Below are positions 57,332-64,000 of a stretch of 64,000 nt of DNA, piece by piece (the first letter of the stretch is position 1; each line of letters opens with the position of its first letter). The notes beneath the pieces were generated by a model. It was not told the DNA's origin, ran no database searches, and was given only the letters and a program-made list of their open reading frames with translations. Location of the stretch: positions 620,001 through 684,000 of the forward strand of contig NZ_JAPNLE010000009.1 of the NCBI RefSeq assembly GCF_026627925.1. Direction: 5' to 3'. The translations under genes were made by a program, and so were the position numbers. The stretch comes from Cupriavidus sp. D39 (GTDB taxonomy: Bacteria; Pseudomonadota; Gammaproteobacteria; Burkholderiales; Burkholderiaceae).

Positions 57332-58105
57332 TCAGGCGGGGGCAGCGGTCCGGACGGGCGCCCGTTGCAGGAAGCGCCGGAAAATTTCCTGTGCCTCGGG
57401 CGACTGCCGCAGGGTGTCGAACACGACCGTCTCACGCTGGAGACTGTCCCTGACCAGCATCTCGGTCGCCTCGCGCACCAGTCCGCGCGTCGCCATCAGC
57501 GCCTGGCGCGGCTTGGTGGCGAGGCACTTGGCGATCGACAGCGCTTCCGCCGCGACTGTCTCCAGCGGCATCACGCGATTGACGAGTCCAGCCCGATGGG
57601 CTTCGGCGGCTGGAATGGTGGTGGCCAGCAGCAGCCATTCGGTCGCCTTGTTGCGGCCCACTACCTGCTGCAGCAGCAGCGTGGAGGCGAATTCTGGGCA
57701 CAGCCCGAGGTCGACGAACGGGAAGCGGATGCGGGCGTCGTCAGAGGCGACGACGTAGTCGCAATGCAGCAGCACGGTCGCCCCGATGCCGACCGCATGC
57801 CCGCAGACGCAGGCCACCATCGGCTTGCGCAGCGCGATGACCGCGCGCAGGAACGACATGGCGGGCGACTCCTTTTGTTCGGTGGCCTGTCCATTGACGA
57901 ACAAGCCGATGTCGTTGCCGCTGCTGAAGTTGCCGCCCTCGCCACGGAGCAACACGACGCGGACGTCATCGCGACGGTCCGCCTCGGCGACCGCGTCGGC
58001 GAGCGCCGAATACATCTGCGCGGTGAGCGCGTTCTTCTTCGCCGGCCGGTTGATCGTCACGACCAGCACGCCGTCGTCCAGGTGCAGCAGCACGTCTGCC
58101 GTCAT
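57332..58105 (-). CDS. Enoyl-CoA hydratase
   Basis: 257 residues with standard crotonase features: [35 protein letters not shown] (oxyanion hole), [20 protein letters not shown], and [20 protein letters not shown] where the second catalytic Glu lies. The C-terminal helices end [14 protein letters not shown]. It is the promoter-proximal gene of the leftward acyl-CoA operon and is separated from the response regulator by 127 bases, where the operon promoter should lie. Confidence 0.9.
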   Translation of the reverse strand: MTADVLLHLDDGVLVVTINRPAKKNALTAQMYSALADAVAEADRRDDVRVVLLRGEGGNFSSGNDIGLFVNGQATEQKESPAMSFLRAVIALRKPMVACVCGHAVGIGATVLLHCDYVVASDDARIRFPFVDLGLCPEFASTLLLQQVVGRNKATEWLLLATTIPAAEAHRAGLVNRVMPLETVAAEALSIAKCLATKPRQALMATRGLVREATEMLVRDSLQRETVVFDTLRQSPEAQEIFRRFLQRAPVRTAAPA

Positions 58106-58232
58106 CGTTCTCTCCTTCGTTCCGTCTCGTGTGGAATCGTGTCGTTGAAGAGAGTTTGGACGTCCGGCACGAATCCGGCTGTCGGAACTTGCCCTACGCC
58201 TTGTCAGCGTTTTCTGAAGATGAGGGATGCGA

Positions 58233-58865
58233 TCAGTCGATCAGCCGATGTTCGACGGCATAGCGCGCCAGCTCGGCGTTGCTGCAGACGCCGATCTTCT
58301 TCAGGATGCGTGAGCGATAGGTGCTCACAGTCTTCACGCTCAGGAACATCTGCTGGCCGATATCGGTCAGGCGGATACCGCGCACGATCAGAAGCATGAT
58401 CTCGTACTCGCGCGACGACAGTTGCCGGTGTGCCGCCACGTCGCTGACCCGGTCAAAGCCGTCGAGCAGGCAGCTCGCGACGGCGGGCGTCATGTAGCGC
58501 TTGCCCTTCTCCACTTTGCGGATCGAATCAACCAGCTCCATTGCGTCCATGTCCTTGGTGACATAGCCGGAGGCCCCCGCCTGGAACGCACGCAGTGCGT
58601 ACTGCTCGGCCGGGTACATGCTCAGCACGACCACCGGCATCGTGGGGCGCTCGGCGCGCAGCGAGGGCAGCATATCCAGGCCACTGCGTCCCGGCATGTT
58701 GACATCGAGGAGCGCCACGTCAAAGGGCTGTTCGCGCAGGCGGCCAAGGGCTTCGTTCGCATCGCTGGCTTCGGCCACGACATCGAATCCGTCCTGCTCG
58801 GCAAGCAAGCGCTTTAGGCCCTGGCGGAAGATCGTGTGGTCGTCGATCAGCAGCAGGCGAATCAT
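58233..58865 (-). CDS. NarL/LuxR-type response regulator
   Basis: 210 residues from MIRLLLIDDHTIFRQGLKRL. The receiver domain has the acidic pair IDDH, the phosphoacceptor in FDVALLDVNMPGRSG, and the conserved Lys in YVTKDMDAMELVD. The C-terminal LuxR helix-turn-helix is LSSREYEIMLLIVRGIRLTD then IGQQMFLSVKTVSTYRSRIL. The ATG overlaps the kinase stop by 4 bases (ATGA), so the pair is co-translated. It probably controls the adjacent acyl-CoA operon, though that is inferred from position. Confidence 0.92.
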   Translation of the reverse strand: MIRLLLIDDHTIFRQGLKRLLAEQDGFDVVAEASDANEALGRLREQPFDVALLDVNMPGRSGLDMLPSLRAERPTMPVVVLSMYPAEQYALRAFQAGASGYVTKDMDAMELVDSIRKVEKGKRYMTPAVASCLLDGFDRVSDVAAHRQLSSREYEIMLLIVRGIRLTDIGQQMFLSVKTVSTYRSRILKKIGVCSNAELARYAVEHRLID

Positions 58866-60040
58866 GGCTGTCCTCCGTCGATGCGAGCGCCGGGATTGGC
58901 GCATTTGTTGGTGTCTTCATTGACGCCGGACGCGACCGGCACGCCGAGTCGCACGCGCGCGCCGGAGCGGGGTCCGGTGTCGAGGACGAGTATGCCGTCG
59001 AGCTCGCGTGTCCGTTCCCGCATGCCCAGCAGGCCGAGATGGCCATCGGCCGCCACACGATCGATGTCGAAGCCGAGGCCGTTGTCCGAGATTTCCAGCT
59101 CAAGGCGATCGGCTACCCAGTCAAGGCTCACGGTGACTTCGGTAGCTTTGGAATGCCTTGCGACGTTGGTGAGCGCTTCCTGGAAGATCCGGTAAATGCC
59201 GATCTCACGGTTGCGGTCCAACCCTCGCGCGGCGCCCGTGGCGCGAAAGCGGGTGGCGATACCGTAGCGCCGTTCGAACCGGCCGAGGTCGAGGCACAGC
59301 GTGTCGTGCAGGCCCAGATGGTCGAGGGCGCCCGGGCGGAGTCCTTCGGAAATTACGCGCATGGCTTCGATGGTCTCCTGCGTGAGCTGGAGGGTCTGGG
59401 CTGCGGTTAGCGCCAGCGAGGCGAGCGCCGGCGCCGCCGAGCCACCTTGCCGCGCCCGTGGCGCGCGACAGCGGTCCAACGCCTCGATGCCCCGCGACAG
59501 CCGCGACAGGTCAAATTTGATCGCCGTCAGCATGCCGCCGATCACGTCGTGCAGCTCGCGCGCCACGCGGTGGCGCTCGTTCTCGCGGACGTTGTTGGCG
59601 CTTGCGACCAGCTCCTGCAAGCGCTCGCTGGCCTCGACCAGCTCGGCGCGTTGCCGCTCGCGCTCGGTGATGTCGATGCCGAGGCCGACGATTGCGGGGC
59701 GGCCGTGGAAGATTACGCGCGTGCCATGAATCTCGAAGCAGCCTGGGTTGCGGGACGAGGTCCGGCGAATGACGAACAGCTTGGAAGCGCCAACGCCGCT
59801 GATCTGGCGCTCGTACTGGGCCATCAGCGCACCGCGTTGCGAGGGGTTCGCCACGTCGCAAAGCCGGGCGCCGAGCAACTTCTCGCGCCTGAGACCGCAC
59901 ATGCGCGCGAAAGTCTCGTTGACATAGCGGAAGCGGCCGTCCTGCAGGATGTAGATGCCGGCGATGGACTGCTCGACGATGCCTTTGAAGGGGACCTCGT
60001 AGTCGTCCAGGTCAACGTTCAGCTCGTCCAGCTCGGCCAT
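58862..60040 (-). CDS. PAS-domain sensor histidine kinase (NarX/HisKA_3 type)
   Basis: 392 residues, cytoplasmic (no membrane helix). It has a PAS domain (VEQSIAGIYILQDGRFRYVN; VIFHGRPAIVGLGIDITERE), the dimerisation/phosphoacceptor motif RHRVARELHDVIGGMLTAIK (His), and an HATPase domain (IYRIFQEALTNVARHSKATE; ISDNGLGFDIDRVAADGHLG then LLGMRERTRELDG). It senses an intracellular or redox signal and phosphorylates the response regulator encoded immediately downstream. It is divergent from the TetR gene across a 91-base gap. Confidence 0.92.
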   Translation of the reverse strand: MAELDELNVDLDDYEVPFKGIVEQSIAGIYILQDGRFRYVNETFARMCGLRREKLLGARLCDVANPSQRGALMAQYERQISGVGASKLFVIRRTSSRNPGCFEIHGTRVIFHGRPAIVGLGIDITERERQRAELVEASERLQELVASANNVRENERHRVARELHDVIGGMLTAIKFDLSRLSRGIEALDRCRAPRARQGGSAAPALASLALTAAQTLQLTQETIEAMRVISEGLRPGALDHLGLHDTLCLDLGRFERRYGIATRFRATGAARGLDRNREIGIYRIFQEALTNVARHSKATEVTVSLDWVADRLELEISDNGLGFDIDRVAADGHLGLLGMRERTRELDGILVLDTGPRSGARVRLGVPVASGVNEDTNKCANPGARIDGGQP

Positions 60041-60069
60041 GGCAGCTACCCGCTATCTGAATGATGATT

Positions 60070-60087
60070 GTCATGCTAGAGAATGAC
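60070..60087. promoter_or_regulatory. Inverted repeat in the kinase/TetR divergent region
   Basis: GTCAT-N8-ATGAC lies between the kinase start (60040, minus) and the TetR start (60132, plus). It is a plausible TetR operator acting on both promoters. The half-sites are only 5 bases, so chance occurrence is possible. Confidence 0.4.
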
Positions 60088-60131
60088 GAGCACAATGCAG
60101 AAAGTCAAGACAAGAACATGGGATTTGACAG

Positions 60132-60698
60132 ATGGGACACTCACAGGCGGACAAAGCGCAAAGCAGGAAGCGCATCCTGGAACAGGCCGCGGAGCAGATT
60201 CGGGATGGCGGACTCGAATCCGTCAGCGTCGGCAAGCTGATGCGTAGCGCCAACCTGACGCACGGCGGCTTCTATGGGCACTTCGAGTCCCGCTCCGACC
60301 TGCTGCTGCACGCGCTCGAACGCGCGCTGGATGCCGGGAATGCCGCGTTCGATGCAAAAAACGGGAAGGCGTCGGTCGAGTACAGCGCAACGGTACGCAG
60401 CTACCTGAGCCGCAAGCACCGCGACGCGCGCACGACCGGCTGCGCAATCGCCGCGCTGGCGGGCGACGTGGCGCGCGCCGACGAGTCGGCGCGCGAGGCG
60501 ATGTCGACCCACATCGAGCGGTTCATCGGCCGGATGGATGCCGCGCTGGGCGGGGACGATCCGGACAAGGCCGTGTTCGCGGTCAGCGCCATGATCGGGG
60601 CTCTGGTGGTGTCTCGCGTGATGGCCGACGAAAAGCGCTCCGACGCAGTGCTGGCCGCGGCGAAGCGGGAGTTGCTCGCTTTGCAGCAAATGGAATGA
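60132..60698 (+). CDS. TetR family transcriptional regulator
   Basis: 188 residues. The DNA-binding domain is KRILEQAAEQIRDGGLESVS then VGKLMRSANLTHGGFYGHFE and SRSDLLLHALER. The ligand domain (GCAIAALAGDVARADESARE; HIERFIGRMDAALGGDDPDK) is of the type seen next to acyl-CoA and stress operons. It is divergent from the kinase gene and intact. Target genes are inferred to be its neighbours. Confidence 0.9.
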   Translation: MGHSQADKAQSRKRILEQAAEQIRDGGLESVSVGKLMRSANLTHGGFYGHFESRSDLLLHALERALDAGNAAFDAKNGKASVEYSATVRSYLSRKHRDARTTGCAIAALAGDVARADESAREAMSTHIERFIGRMDAALGGDDPDKAVFAVSAMIGALVVSRVMADEKRSDAVLAAAKRELLALQQME

Positions 60699-60740
60699 GC
60701 CACGCCGCCGCGATCAGGGCGACCCATGGGCTACTGCGGG

Positions 60741-61376
60741 TTACTTGAGCGCCTGGCCATGGTTGCGCTCATAGACGGTGGTTAGCGTAGCGACCCTGGC
60801 TCCTGCCTCGAATACTTCGAGGTCGCATTGGCACAAGGTGCCAAGCTGTTGACGCCGCACGGGCGAAACCGTTAAGGCTTCCCGCACCCGTGCACTCTGC
60901 CCAAAATAGCGGATGGTGAGCCATACTGGACTTGTTGCCGCTTCTCCCTGAGAGTACTTGTCGCATAGCCGGGCCACCGCGAGGCACTGTGCAATGTCGT
61001 CGTCATGCCATGTCGTCACTGGCAGCATTCCGCTACGCCATGGCATGTAGCTGTTTGACGGTAGCTCGCCATCCAGGACAACATGCGCGCGACCTACGAT
61101 AGCCCCCGCCTGCCTGAGTTCGGCCAACCATCGCTGCTGCCGACCGTCCCCGTGCTTCAGACGTGCGTCGACGTCGCATCTGCCCTCATACAATGGCCTG
61201 CCAACGTGGGCTGTCAGCATGACCGGGCTCAGTGCACCGCACGTCGACTCCATCACAACACTTAGCAACAGCTCCGCCATACCCGGCTGTCCAAGGGTTG
61301 CGCGTGGCGCCTGCCCTTGTTGTGCGATTCGCAATGTTTCCGTAGACGCTCGTGGACCGGACGACGTGGAATCCAT
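60741..61376 (-). CDS. Unknown protein, possibly hot-dog-fold
   Basis: About 211 residues from the ATG at 61376 (MDSTSSGPRASTETLRIAQQ). I do not recognise the family with confidence. The segment MLTAHVGRPLYEGRCDVDAR followed by QQRWLAELRQAGAIVGRAHV resembles the beta-strand region of acyl-CoA thioesterase-like hot-dog proteins that begins with a 'grpl.eg' turn. The second half repeats a similar strand pattern (PVWLTIRYFGQSARVREALT; CQCDLEVFEAGARVATLTTV), consistent with a double hot-dog. No catalytic residue can be named. It is convergent with the TetR gene. Confidence 0.5.
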   Translation of the reverse strand: MDSTSSGPRASTETLRIAQQGQAPRATLGQPGMAELLLSVVMESTCGALSPVMLTAHVGRPLYEGRCDVDARLKHGDGRQQRWLAELRQAGAIVGRAHVVLDGELPSNSYMPWRSGMLPVTTWHDDDIAQCLAVARLCDKYSQGEAATSPVWLTIRYFGQSARVREALTVSPVRRQQLGTLCQCDLEVFEAGARVATLTTVYERNHGQALK

Positions 61377-61833
61377 TTCTCCCTCCTGCCCTGTTGCAGG
61401 CGCCGCCAAGGCGCTTCCTGGTTTCGACTATAGCGAGGAGTTATCTAGAAGAGCGATATTGGGAAAAATAGGGAAAAATCTGACACGGATTCGTCGTTAA
61501 CGGGGCGCTTCAGAGACAGAGAATATTGCACGCTAAGCTTTCGGGAACCCGGCCAGAAGCTGGCTACCTGGTGGCAAAGGCCTGATCCGGTTGCGGACGA
61601 TGACCCAAAACGGCATCTGTAGCGGGGCACAGCAAACGGGGGGCACTGTCACCCGCCATGAGCGGCTGGTCGGCACATCAGCCGCCGGAGACCGAGTTCG
61701 GCCAGTTGCAGCCGCACGAGTCATCGCATCCGAGTGGTCCGCAAGTCCCTGCGGATTCAACCGGTCGATGCAGCGAGGATCGCTGGCGCCAAGGCACGGC
61801 GTCTATCCGTGCGGCCCCGCGATACAGATCCGC
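61377..61833. other. Intergenic region before the IclR gene end
   Basis: About 450 bases with several short open frames on both strands but no family resemblance, ribosome-binding site or repeat that I can support. It carries the promoter of the gene at 60741-61376 and the 3' end of the IclR transcript. Confidence 0.5.
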
Positions 61834-62724
61834 TTAGGAACTACTCTGACACAAGGCTTGCCGGATCTGCCGTACCGCCTGCAGCAATTTCGGCCGCAGC
61901 TCCTCATGCAAGCGGGAGAGGGGGAAGTAGCTGGCAGCGCCGGCAAGACTGATCGCCATAAGCGGCAAGCCACGGCCCGGGGAGAACGGCACCGCGATAC
62001 CGTGCACTTCCTTTACCCACCCTCCCGCTGAAGTCACGCATCCCGTGGATTGATACTCGGTTATGGATTCCTGGATGCCCCGCTCCACGACTGGCCACGT
62101 AGTCTCATCGAGTTCCTTGATCCGCTCCATCAGATCGGCGCGCTCGGCTGGGGTGGCGGCGGCGAGCAACGCCCGGCCGGCGGCGCTTGTCCCCAGCGGA
62201 ATCCGGGAACCCACATCGAGGTTGAGGGTGATGATCGACGTGCTACGGCAGCATTCGAGGTACAGCGACGAGAGTCGGTCACGCGTGACTAACGCCACGA
62301 CGGACCCAGTTTCCGCAGCCAGCAGCTGCATGTATGGACGTGCCACCTGGCGAACGTCGAGGTTGGCGAGCATCGAGCTGCCGAGCGCGCCGGTGGCCGT
62401 ACCGAGACGATACTTGCCAGTTTCCGGCACCAGGTGGAGATAGCCGAGCCTCGTCAGCGTGTATGTTAGACGAGTAATCGTCGACTTCGGCAGGCCACAG
62501 CGCTCAGCAATCTCATGATTGGCAAGGAAGTTGTCGCCCGAATGGAAGCAACTCAATACTTCCAGCCCACGCGCCAGCGCCGTGACAAAATGCCTGTCCT
62601 GGCCTTCGCCGAGCGATGATTCCTCCTCAGGCTCATCGGCAATAGCGGGCGGCGCCATTTCTGGATTCTTCTGGATTGATTTCGGCATCGTGTTGATTGT
62701 CTTTCCGACCTGTTCTGTTTCCAC
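61834..62724 (-). CDS. IclR family transcriptional regulator
   Basis: 296 residues (a shorter start at MPKS, 62688, is possible). The winged helix is FVTALARGLEVLSCFHSGDN then LANHEIAERCGLPKSTITRL and TYTLTRLGYL. The effector domain shows VALVTRDRLSSLYLECCRST, SRIPLGTSAAGRALLAAATP and PFSPGRGLPLMAISLAGAAS, all IclR-typical. It follows the GST gene by 30 bases on the same strand and probably regulates the ligase-GST unit. Confidence 0.92.
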   Translation of the reverse strand: METEQVGKTINTMPKSIQKNPEMAPPAIADEPEEESSLGEGQDRHFVTALARGLEVLSCFHSGDNFLANHEIAERCGLPKSTITRLTYTLTRLGYLHLVPETGKYRLGTATGALGSSMLANLDVRQVARPYMQLLAAETGSVVALVTRDRLSSLYLECCRSTSIITLNLDVGSRIPLGTSAAGRALLAAATPAERADLMERIKELDETTWPVVERGIQESITEYQSTGCVTSAGGWVKEVHGIAVPFSPGRGLPLMAISLAGAASYFPLSRLHEELRPKLLQAVRQIRQALCQSSS

Positions 62725-62754
62725 CGACTAACCCGCCGACGATAGCATACTCGC

Positions 62755-63420
62755 CTAGGCTTGCGCCGCGTGGTTTTCCGCTTTGTGCTTCTCCGCCATG
62801 GATTCGACCAGCAGCGCCCGCTGGTATCCCGGCCTGGCTTTCAGCCGCGCGAGGTAGCGCGTGACGGATTCCGGAAACTCATCCTGCAGACCGTTCATGG
62901 CGGCGAACTGAACGGCATAGCCGACCGAGATGTCCGCCGCCGTGAAGCGATCCCCGCAGATGTACTCGTCACTGGAGACGATCGCATCGACGCCCCGCAA
63001 GCGCCCCAGGAAGAAGCGCTTGTAGTCCACGGCGGCCTGCGGCAGCTTGCGTTCCTCGGGTTCGAGGCGGGAGTACCGCATGAAAATCGCAATGGGAAAC
63101 GTCAGCGATGCTTCCCCAAAACTCAGGAAATTCAGGTACCGGCCGTACGCGGCCTCATCCGGGCGCACGCTGAGACGCCCCGATGCATGGACCTCCGCGA
63201 GGTACTGGCAGATGGCGCTCGACTCGGTCATCTTGACCGCGCCATCGATCATGCAGGGGACCGTCCCGAGTGGGTTGACGGCCAGATACGACTTGGCTAG
63301 GACGCGCGGTGGAAAGGGCAGCAACTGCAGCAAATAGGGAAGCTGCAGTTCTTCGAGCATCCATAGCGGCCGGAAGGACCGCGATCTCGCACAGTGATAT
63401 AGCTCAATCATCGCTGACAC
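62755..63420 (-). CDS. Glutathione S-transferase
   Basis: 221 residues from a GTG at 63420; the ATG at 63411 is the likelier start. The thioredoxin-like N-domain shows IELYHCARSRSFRPLWMLEE (catalytic Ser region), YLAVNPLGTVPCMIDGAVKM and TESSAICQYLAEVHASGRLS (glutathione-binding ES). The all-helical C-domain includes YICGDRFTAADISVGYAVQF. It abuts the ligase stop directly, so the two are co-transcribed. It may conjugate or isomerise a pathway intermediate (maleylpyruvate-isomerase-like) or detoxify an electrophile. Confidence 0.9.
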   Translation of the reverse strand: MSAMIELYHCARSRSFRPLWMLEELQLPYLLQLLPFPPRVLAKSYLAVNPLGTVPCMIDGAVKMTESSAICQYLAEVHASGRLSVRPDEAAYGRYLNFLSFGEASLTFPIAIFMRYSRLEPEERKLPQAAVDYKRFFLGRLRGVDAIVSSDEYICGDRFTAADISVGYAVQFAAMNGLQDEFPESVTRYLARLKARPGYQRALLVESMAEKHKAENHAAQA

Positions 63421-64000
63421 TCACTCGGCCTCGAACGCCGAACGCGGGGTACCCTGCCCGGGCTTCTGGCCGTTGCCCGCCGATGCCCACTCGCGCAGCG
63501 TCGCCTTGGCCAGCTTGCCGATGCCGATTCGAGGCAGCTTCGCCACTACATGGATTTCTACCGGAATCTTGAACTGGGACAGGTTGCGCGTGCAATGCTC
63601 GTGGATGGTGTCATGCAATGCCTCAACCTGTTGACCCGAAAGCTCGGACGAATGGCCGACAAAGGCGACCACGGTCTCCCCCTGCATGTCGCACGGCTTG
63701 CCAACCACCGCCACCTCCCGGACACCGAGCACTTTCAGGATGGCGGCTTCCACCTCGGCCGCCGAGACGTTCTCGCCGCGGACCTTGATGACGTCCTTGA
63801 CCCGATCGGTGAACGCGTACCAGCCATCCTCATGAAGACGAACACGATCGCCGGTCTTTAGGTAGCCCTCGTCGTCGAATGCGGTCTCCGTGGCCGCGCT
63901 ATCGCCATCGTATTCACTGAAGACCGACAACCCGCGGCGTCCCCTGACCAGCAGATGGCCCGCTTCACCGGGGCGCACTTGCCGCCCGTCATCGTCGACC
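63421..64000 (-). CDS. Acyl-CoA synthetase (AMP-binding), partial, 5' end off the right edge
   Basis: The C-terminal 192 residues of an ANL-superfamily ligase run in from the window edge. Present are the A7-A8 region (TGDRVRLHEDGWYAFTDRVK then DVIKVRGENVSAAEVEAAIL), EVAVVGKPCDMQGETVVAFV, and the catalytic lysine segment KLPRIGIGKLAKATLREW. A short Ser/Gly-rich tail ends at the stop 63421. It is translationally adjacent to GST and upstream of IclR. The substrate is unknown. Confidence 0.9.
   Translation of the reverse strand, partial: VDDDGRQVRPGEAGHLLVRGRRGLSVFSEYDGDSAATETAFDDEGYLKTGDRVRLHEDGWYAFTDRVKDVIKVRGENVSAAEVEAAILKVLGVREVAVVGKPCDMQGETVVAFVGHSSELSGQQVEALHDTIHEHCTRNLSQFKIPVEIHVVAKLPRIGIGKLAKATLREWASAGNGQKPGQGTPRSAFEAE

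Noticed and set aside
61591..61760. Open frames on both strands that looked like an insertion-sequence end
   Set aside because: No transposase motif or terminal inverted repeat could be supported.

Overview
The window looks like a piece of a GC-rich betaproteobacterial chromosome or megaplasmid, most likely Cupriavidus or a close Burkholderiaceae relative. This rests on Burkholderiales-type porins, a Bug/TTT binding protein, isoquinoline-oxidoreductase-like genes, GlxA/LysR/IclR regulators, and fragments of KfrA-like and H-NS-like genes. The genus is an inference; no rRNA or tRNA was seen.

Layout. (1) 1-8.9 kb: a leftward cellulose-export operon bcsB-bcsZ-bcsC-bcsE. bcsE runs off the left edge and no bcsA lies beside bcsB. 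(2) 9.2-12.9 kb: a DUF4337 membrane protein, then an SDR-TetR-MFS operon with a promoter/operator, bracketed by two fragments of a KfrA-like coiled-coil gene. (3) 13.5-23.6 kb: an AraC regulator, and a leftward catabolic block (aldehyde dehydrogenase, two-subunit molybdenum hydroxylase, cytochrome c, cupin dioxygenase, hydroxyacyl-CoA dehydrogenase). The block starts at a sigma-54-type promoter with an upstream palindrome. The sigma-54 activator gene beside it is scrambled by a clean 1.65-kb internal inversion. (4) 23.8-36 kb: an accessory stretch with SixA, a penicillin/AHL-acylase-like lipoprotein, a GlxA-type regulator, a ParB-like protein, an unusual EF-P paralogue, an M28 peptidase and CysC. 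(5) 36.2-37.4 kb: two paralogous double-glycine-leader peptides with a sigma-54-like promoter, next to a truncated HlyD-like adaptor. (6) 37.9-47 kb: a TM2 protein, a diguanylate cyclase and an aromatic-degradation cluster (LysR, FAD monooxygenase, VOC dioxygenase, hydrolase, maleylacetate-reductase stump), then a porin and a Bug protein. (7) 47.2-49.3 kb: a second porin between IS256-type and Tn3-type transposase remnants. (8) 49.5-60.7 kb: a leftward acyl-CoA degradation operon with a PAS histidine kinase/LuxR response-regulator pair and a TetR regulator. (9) 60.7-64 kb: an unknown gene, IclR, GST and a partial acyl-CoA ligase.

Two patterns run through the window. First, about fifteen otherwise well-conserved genes carry a frameshift, nearly all explained by one base missing from a short homopolymer. 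This suggests sequence error more than decay, so such genes are annotated over their full repaired span. Second, fragments of the same KfrA-like/H-NS-like gene module recur at about 10, 13, 25, 36, 37.6 and 40 kb, always on the minus strand and always at boundaries between unrelated gene blocks, as if they were recombination seams.
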